Positions 6,937 through 10,739 of a stretch of 10,739 nt of DNA are shown here, piece by piece. Made by a program: the position numbers and the translations under genes. The stretch comes from CALUTH01 sp964452495 (lineage in GTDB: Bacteria; Cyanobacteriota; Vampirovibrionia; Gastranaerophilales; Gastranaerophilaceae), in contig CAYVMC010000038.1 of assembly GCA_964452495.1 (NCBI GenBank), positions 1 through 10,739 on the forward strand, written 5' to 3'. The notes under the pieces were generated by a model. It was not told where the DNA came from and ran no database searches. It worked only from the letters and a program-made list of their open reading frames with translations. The stretch's first letter is position 1; every line of letters starts with the position of its first letter.

Positions 6937-6942
6937 ATTATA
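6937..6942 (-). promoter_or_regulatory. -10 box for the MEMO1-AMMECR1 gene
   Basis: On the minus strand a perfect TATAAT lies 11 nt before the ATG at 6925, so the predicted leader is about 5 nt and lacks a Shine-Dalgarno sequence. The -35 at the right distance (6960-6965, TTTAAT) is poor. Suggests a near-leaderless transcript. Confidence 0.4.
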
Positions 6943-7131
6943 CAATAAATCGCATAAAGATTAAAGTTGCTATTATAATTCTTTAAAAGCCACGTTTGGC
7001 TCAATTATTTTTTTTAATTTGGCTAATATTTCAGGAAAATCGTTTTTGCGATAACATAAGCACAATATTCTTGGGTACAAACATGTAACAGTAAGAGCTT
7101 ATGGTAATTAAGCATTAATAACTACATTTAT

Positions 7132-7166
7132 AATCCCACTCTAATAAAAAAGTGAGATTTTTATTT
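7132..7166 (+). terminator. Possible intrinsic terminator in the intergenic region
   Basis: AATCCCAC (7132-7139) pairs with GTGAGATT (7152-7159) with one C-A mismatch and a 12-nt loop, followed by a T-rich tail. It has no recognised gene upstream on the plus strand. Confidence 0.35.
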
Positions 7167-7250
7167 TTATCCCCCAAAAATATAAGCAGTTCATGCCAAA
7201 TATAAAAAAATGTTAGTATTTGCTAGTCCCATTCAAGATAATTAATACTT

Positions 7251-7283
7251 TTGACATTTATATTTTTATGATATGATTATAAT
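7251..7283 (+). promoter_or_regulatory. Candidate promoter of tRNA-Leu
   Basis: A perfect TTGACA (7251-7256) is followed by a perfect TATAAT (7278-7283), but 21 bp apart, which is too long. TATGAT (7272-7277) gives 15 bp, which is short. One of these probably serves; the leader would be about 60 nt. Confidence 0.4.
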
Positions 7284-7349
7284 GTTGTTGTTAGTTAAAG
7301 ACTGGCAAGAATTAGAAATCGTGTATTTGAAATTTGATATAAACTATTT

Positions 7350-7436
7350 GCCCTTGTGGCGGAATCGGTAGACGCGTTGGACTTAAAATCCAATTGGGGC
7401 TCAACCTCAGTGCCAGTTCAAGTCTGGCCAAGGGCA
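7350..7436 (+). tRNA. trnL-UAA: tRNA-Leu (anticodon UAA), uninterrupted
   Basis: Acceptor stem GCCCTTG (7350-7356) pairs with CAAGGGC (7429-7435), discriminator A at 7436. The anticodon stem TTGGA/TCCAA (7377-7381, 7389-7393) encloses loop CTTAAAA with anticodon TAA at 7384-7386. The T arm is GCCAG-TTCAAGT-CTGGC. A long variable arm between 7394 and about 7411 makes it class II, as expected for leucine. CCA is not encoded, so it must be added after transcription. The anticodon loop contains no intron, in contrast to the group I intron found in this gene in many cyanobacteria and plastids. Confidence 0.97.
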
Positions 7437-7440
7437 TTTT

Positions 7441-7476
7441 AAATAGAGACTTATAAGTTATAAGTCTCTATTTTTT
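7441..7476 (+). terminator. Terminator of tRNA-Leu
   Basis: AAATAGAGACTTATAA (7441-7456) and its exact reverse complement (7458-7473) surround one base; a realistic hairpin has a 13-14 bp stem with a small loop. The stem ends in six T (7471-7476). It begins 5 nt after the tRNA. Confidence 0.85.
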
Positions 7477-7813
7477 ATATTTTGATTATTGGAGCAACCT
7501 ATCACCTGTTAGACTGCAACAAGAAAATCACAATTAAACCTTATAAAAGGGGAGCGTTCGCTACCGGTTATTTTTCTAGTTTAAAAGCGTTACCAATATC
7601 ATTCTTCTATCTTTATATGTATGATTTTGTTAATCTTAGCAGCAGAGTTATTTCCATTATTCAACTGTTCTAAGAAAGGGATTTCATAATCATTTCTTAA
7701 ATCACTAAAATAATAAATACTATTTATCTTAAAAAAACGTTATACTTTGTTTACTCCCATTGACAGATTAGTAAATATTATGGTAACTTTAATGAAATAG
7801 GAGTATTAATTAT
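7477..7813. other. Intergenic stretch downstream of tRNA-Leu
   Basis: About 340 bp with no supported gene. A 63-codon frame opens with TTG at 7482 inside the T tract of the terminator and has no ribosome-binding site, so I do not accept it. The right end holds a TTGACA (7760-7765), an 18-bp spacer and TAACTT (7784-7789), a possible promoter of the next gene. I looked for a second copy of the tRNA 3' end, which would mark an integration site, and found none. Confidence 0.4.
7760..7803 (+). promoter_or_regulatory. Promoter and ribosome-binding site of the glycine-zipper peptide gene
   Basis: TTGACA (7760-7765) is a perfect -35, but the -10 is uncertain (TAACTT at 7784-7789, 18-bp spacer). AGGAG (7799-7803) is a clear Shine-Dalgarno, 10 nt before the ATG at 7814. 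Confidence 0.4.
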
Positions 7814-8155
7814 ATGAAGATAAACACAATAAATAATATTAACTATAGTACAACAAAGTTAAATAAAAGGCAAAATATCAAGAATAATTTAATTACCCCT
7901 GCTGCAAATAATTTAAATACATCACTTTCAAGTGGAAATGTTAATTTTAAAGGTGGCGGCAATTGCGTTATAGGAACCATTGCCGGATTAAGTCTTAGCG
8001 CTATTGCTACAATTATGACCGGTGGTTTAGCTGCTCCATTAATTTTAGGTATGGCTGGCTGCGCCGCTGGAGCTATTAGTGAAAGCATAAAACCAGAAGA
8101 AAACGATAATAGTGATAGAAATGATGAAGTTCATGATATTTCTCAATATTTATAG
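7814..8155 (+). CDS. Glycine-zipper small protein, bacteriocin-like layout (113 aa)
   Basis: No exact family recognised. Residues 1-45 are polar and Asn-rich, ending in N-V-N-F-K-G-G-G (42-49). Then comes a strongly hydrophobic, Gly/Ala-rich block (about 51-89: C-V-I-G-T-I-A-G-L-S-L...T-I-M-T-G-G-L-A-A-P...) with G-x-x-x-G/A spacing and cysteines at 51 and 83. The tail (92-113) is acidic and polar. Such blocks insert into membranes as paired helices. A Gly-Gly site directly before a glycine-zipper block recalls class II bacteriocin precursors, but the leader lacks the usual L-S-x-x-E-L pattern, and F-K-G may just be the F-x-G motif of this lineage. A clear AGGAG site and a downstream terminator support a real gene. 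T-I-M-T-G-G-L-A-A-P is close to a segment of the EF-hand protein further right. Confidence 0.7.
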   Translation: MKINTINNINYSTTKLNKRQNIKNNLITPAANNLNTSLSSGNVNFKGGGNCVIGTIAGLSLSAIATIMTGGLAAPLILGMAGCAAGAISESIKPEENDNSDRNDEVHDISQYL

Positions 8156-8247
8156 TTGCTAATCTGTTTATTCCTTCTGCAATCTTAAACCCTTTCAGTC
8201 TTAACGTTTTTTGATTTATTTACCGTTTTCATCCTGCAAAAAAATTG

Positions 8248-8282
8248 AATCCGAAACAAAATAATTTTGTTTTGGATTTTTT
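8248..8282 (+). terminator. Terminator after the glycine-zipper peptide gene
   Basis: AATCCGAAACAAAA (8248-8261), loop TAA, TTTTGTTTTGGATT (8265-8278): a 14-bp stem with one G-U pair, then T-rich sequence. It begins 92 nt after the stop codon and might also act on the minus strand, where a run of T follows. Confidence 0.7.
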
Positions 8283-8322
8283 GTTTGGTTTATTACATTT
8301 TTTATACACCAGATTTTTTTGA

Positions 8323-8625
8323 ATGGTGCAGAAAGAAGCTATATATGAAAATTTAGTAGAACCGATTAGAAGTAAAAAGGATATTGAAAGAATAGAACAA
8401 TATCTTGTTAAACACAGCTGTAGAAATCGTCTAATATTTGTATTCGGTATTAATACAGGTTTAAGCGTATCTGACATATTAGGCTTGAATGTAGTGGATG
8501 TGAAAAACAAATCTTATGTTTAAATCAGAGAGAAAACAACGGGTAAGTATAAGAGATTTTCGATAAATTCAAAACTAAAAGCATTGATAAAAGAATACCT
8601 GCCGCTGTTAGAATACATCCATTGA
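8323..8625 (+). pseudogene. Broken tyrosine recombinase (integrase) fragment
   Basis: The first 66 codons read as the start of a short, catalytic-domain-only tyrosine integrase: E-P-I-R-S-K-K-D-I-E-R-I, then L-I-F-V-F-G-I-N-T-G-L-S-V-S-D-I-L-G-L, the box I region where the catalytic Arg is normally in T-G-L-R-x-S-D/E. Here that Arg is Ser. A TAA at 8521-8523 stops the frame after K-S-Y-V. The same frame then continues with integrase-like I-R-E-K-T-T-G-K-Y-K-R-F-S-I-N-S-K-L-K-A-L-I-K-E-Y-L until TGA at 8623-8625. The box II H-x-x-R and the Tyr nucleophile are missing altogether. So it has three lesions: a lost box I arginine, an in-frame stop and a lost C-terminal half. It is a remnant of a mobile element near tRNA-Leu and cannot be active by itself. 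Confidence 0.8.
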
Positions 8626-8737
8626 GTTACTTTTATTATTTGACAAGTATCCTAACCGGCATTCATTTTTATTTTATTAAGAAATGTTAAACAGTTTACA
8701 AGTTGTTAAGTTTTGTAAATACGAATTTTAAAAAGGC

Positions 8738-8743
8738 TATAAT
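8738..8743 (+). promoter_or_regulatory. -10 box upstream of the EF-hand gene
   Basis: A perfect TATAAT. The best -35 is TTGTAA (8713-8718) with a long 19-bp spacer. Transcription from here would start near 8750 and give a leader of about 130 nt carrying the GTA repeat. Confidence 0.45.
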
Positions 8744-8762
8744 CCAGTTGTGGCAGGCGGGC

Positions 8763-8813
<51 letters not shown>

Positions 8814-8871
8814 AATTTCTTTCCGCCGAAAAACTTTATATCAGTACGAATAATTACACGAGGATATTTAA

Positions 8872-8881
8872 AGGAGAGATT
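8872..8881 (+). promoter_or_regulatory. Ribosome-binding site that fixes the start of the EF-hand gene
   Basis: AGGAGA just before the ATG at 8882, with about 5-6 nt spacing. The alternative upstream GTG (8750) has no such site, so translation most likely begins at 8882 and the GTA repeat is in the leader. Confidence 0.75.
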
Positions 8882-10567
8882 ATGAGTATTGAGATTTCAA
8901 AAATTACAGATGCAGGACTAAATAGTATTGCAAAAAAAGTTGATCATAACAATGATCAAAAACTTTCAGGAGACGAGTATAGAATATTCGCACAAGAAGC
9001 AGCAAAAGAGGGATACGATTACAAAACAATAGGTGAAACTCTTGAAATGAATGCTCTTGAACGCTGGTGGTTTGATGTCGATAAAGTTTCAACAGACGGT
9101 AAAGATGATGGAAAACTTTCTTTTGGGGAATCAATGGAAAGTTTTGGAAAAGGACTAGCTGGAATAGTAAAAGGTATTGCTAAACACCCTGTAGCAACTG
9201 TAGCAACACTTGCAGTAGGTGCAGGACTTACAGTATTAACAGGTGGAGCAGCTCTTCCCGTAATGGTAGCAGCTGGTGCCGCTCTCGGAGCCGGAACAAT
9301 CGGTTATGGTGCATACAAAGCAGCTACTGCAGAAACTGATGCTGAAGCAAAACAAGCTTGGGAAACAATTGGTAACGGAACCTTTGCCCTTGCAGCATCT
9401 GTTGCCACTGCAAAACCTGCACTTAATGCGGCTTCAAAAGCAGGAGTTACATCAGCTCAGGGAGCCAAAGATATGAATGCATTAAAGGCAACCGTACAGG
9501 CATTTAAATCTACTCCAGAAGCTGTAAAAATGAGTGCTATAAATACAAAAGGTAATGTTTTAACCTGGACAACGGGTACAGTGCATGCCCACTCCAATGC
9601 CTTGCAACATGGTGCAGAGCCTTATATGAGCAAAGCTAATGATGTTCAGGCATACAGATTTAACCCGAACGGAACTCCGGAAGAAATTCTGGCAAATAAT
9701 CCGGGAGTATTCAGAGGGGCAGACGGCAAATATTACGTGCCTAACAAGTATAGTGCTAATGAACCATATTTGATAGATACATCTAAAGAACAGATGATTA
9801 TGCTTTATGGCGGAGATGATATGGCAGTTTGTGACGGAGCTATATTTAAAGGTTCTTATGTAAATACATCTGAATTTAAAGCTAACGGTACATTAAATTA
9901 TCAAGACCCTGCAAAACTTCAATACGGTCAAGTAGTTGATGTAACAAAACAAGCTCCAGGAGCATTCAAGGTAATGCCAGAAGGAACAAAAATTCAGACA
10001 CTTGAAGGTCCAAGAACTGTTAAGTCGGGAGAAGTCGTTGCTCTTGACCATGCGGGTAACCCGTATGCATCAACACCGGCTAACATCATGAAACGTAATA
10101 CAAACTTTACTGATAGAGGGCTTTATGAGTTAGCACAATTTGATTATGATGCTGCTGCTCTTATAAAAGCTAAAGAAACGATGAAGAGTGATTTATCTTT
10201 CTTGCCGGAAGAATTAAGACCGGAAGCTGCAAAACTCATAGATAAAAATACTAACGAAGTAATAGTTCGCAGAAGAAAGGACGTATTCAAATTTAGAAAC
10301 AAACAGATTAATACAGAAAATATAAGTGGATATTACAAGCCCGAATCTTATGTATCCCCTTATGCTAAGGATATTATTAAAAATGAATTTTTAATAAAAA
10401 CTGATTTATTAAAGAACAGGGGAATTGATGTTAAAGTATACGGTGATGATTATCCGCGACCATACATTACTGAAATAATAACAAAAGAAAATGGTGTCAC
10501 AAAGAGTTTCACCTCAGAAAAAGACTATATAATCTGGGCTAATAAAAAACTAGGGATAACAAAATAA
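8882..10567 (+). CDS. EF-hand protein with glycine-zipper membrane block (561 aa)
   Basis: I start the gene at 8882, where GGAGAG lies just upstream; a longer frame from a GTG at 8750 would add a poly-Ser tract from the GTA repeat and has no ribosome-binding site. Residues 21-32 (D-H-N-N-D-Q-K-L-S-G-D-E) and 72-83 (D-G-K-D-D-G-K-L-S-F-G-E) fit the 12-residue EF-hand loop with acidic residues at 1, 5 and 12, so it probably binds Ca2+. Residues 98-147 are Gly/Ala-rich and hydrophobic (T-V-L-T-G-G-A-A-L-P), likely two membrane-inserting helices. About 150-215 is Ala-rich and helical. Residues 250-405 form a soluble, beta-looking region with many G-D and Y motifs, and the last 150 residues are charged. 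No signal peptide. The layout (binding domain, glycine zipper, variable C-terminus) is that of some secreted effectors or polymorphic toxins, but no toxin active site is recognised. It has its own terminator. Confidence 0.75.
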   Translation: MSIEISKITDAGLNSIAKKVDHNNDQKLSGDEYRIFAQEAAKEGYDYKTIGETLEMNALERWWFDVDKVSTDGKDDGKLSFGESMESFGKGLAGIVKGIAKHPVATVATLAVGAGLTVLTGGAALPVMVAAGAALGAGTIGYGAYKAATAETDAEAKQAWETIGNGTFALAASVATAKPALNAASKAGVTSAQGAKDMNALKATVQAFKSTPEAVKMSAINTKGNVLTWTTGTVHAHSNALQHGAEPYMSKANDVQAYRFNPNGTPEEILANNPGVFRGADGKYYVPNKYSANEPYLIDTSKEQMIMLYGGDDMAVCDGAIFKGSYVNTSEFKANGTLNYQDPAKLQYGQVVDVTKQAPGAFKVMPEGTKIQTLEGPRTVKSGEVVALDHAGNPYASTPANIMKRNTNFTDRGLYELAQFDYDAAALIKAKETMKSDLSFLPEELRPEAAKLIDKNTNEVIVRRRKDVFKFRNKQINTENISGYYKPESYVSPYAKDIIKNEFLIKTDLLKNRGIDVKVYGDDYPRPYITEIITKENGVTKSFTSEKDYIIWANKKLGITK

Positions 10568-10578
10568 CTATAAAATAT

Positions 10579-10613
10579 AAAAAAGGACTGAATAAATATG
10601 TCAGTCCTTTTTT
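10579..10613 (+). terminator. Terminator of the EF-hand gene
   Basis: AAAAAAGGACTGA (10579-10591) pairs perfectly with TCAGTCCTTTTTT (10601-10613) around a 9-nt loop; the T run forms the tail. It starts 12 nt after the stop codon and its symmetry would allow it to work in both directions. Confidence 0.9.
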
Positions 10614-10739
10614 ATGCTGCGGAATAAGCAATACGGCTAAAATCCCCCCCCTGACAATCTCAACTAAGTAAAACATAAAAATCGGACATTTTTTGTGAAT
10701 TTTATACTTATGAGTTGCTTTCTCAAGATTTTCACTCTC

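Larger units (their letters stand above)
6926..7349. other. 424-bp intergenic region without a convincing gene
   Basis: I see no credible coding frame. It holds the minus-strand promoter (6937-6942), a short AGCCA/TGGCT hairpin (6988-7001) followed by a T-rich stretch on the plus strand, a second terminator-like hairpin (7132-7159), and the candidate promoter of tRNA-Leu. Two plus-strand terminator-like hairpins with no gene before them leave room for a small RNA between about 7000 and 7160, but no promoter or structure fixes one. Confidence 0.4.

Noticed and set aside
7482..7673. 63-codon open frame after tRNA-Leu
   Set aside because: Starts with TTG inside the T tract of the tRNA terminator, has no ribosome-binding site and no recognisable sequence.
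10539..10739. Minus-strand open frame running from the window edge through the C8 run
   Set aside because: It crosses the terminator hairpin and the 3' end of the EF-hand gene, has no start codon with a ribosome-binding site in the window and no recognised domain.

Overview
The window is AT-rich bacterial DNA that I read as part of a chromosome from the non-photosynthetic sister lineage of Cyanobacteria (Vampirovibrionia/Melainabacteria, most likely Gastranaerophilales of animal guts). The reasons are: a Tic20/Ycf60-like membrane protein, several small orphan proteins with an early Phe-x-Gly (F-x-G) motif of a kind I remember from that lineage, and EF-hand plus glycine-zipper proteins. This placement rests on recalled family knowledge and is not proven by the window.

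Layout, left to right. (1) 141-1161: a small orphan F-x-G protein, then an AlkD-like DNA glycosylase. (2) 1152-1555, minus strand: two tiny orphan genes (52 and 76 aa), the second tail-to-tail with the glycosylase gene. (3) 1714-4019: a tight four-gene operon, rpiB - rsfS - TPR protein - Tic20-like membrane protein, with junctions of 1 nt overlap, 11 nt gap and 11 nt overlap and an extended -10 promoter in front. (4) 4181-4396: a single-gene unit for a 71-aa protein with a C-terminal membrane helix, with its own promoter and terminator. (5) 4594-5430: a uridine-kinase-family P-loop kinase. (6) 5528-6925, minus strand: a MEMO1-AMMECR1 fusion (AmmeMemoRadiSam proteins B and A in one chain). (7) 7350-7436: tRNA-Leu(UAA), uninterrupted, with a strong terminator. 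(8) 7814-10613: an accessory-looking stretch beside the tRNA, with a bacteriocin-like glycine-zipper peptide, a broken tyrosine recombinase, and a 561-aa EF-hand/glycine-zipper protein whose leader carries a perfect (GTA)17 microsatellite.

The left 7 kb is mostly housekeeping: the pentose phosphate pathway (RpiB), ribosome hibernation (RsfS), pyrimidine salvage (Udk-like) and base-excision repair (AlkD-like). The part right of the tRNA looks like a decayed island. Its two intact proteins share one hydrophobic module (T-x-x-T-G-G-x-A-x-P), while the integrase remnant between them has lost its catalytic end. The most interesting items are this shared module, the trinucleotide repeat between a TATAAT box and the ribosome-binding site of the EF-hand gene, and the F-x-G N-termini of the small proteins. 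I cannot show that the island is a working new system.
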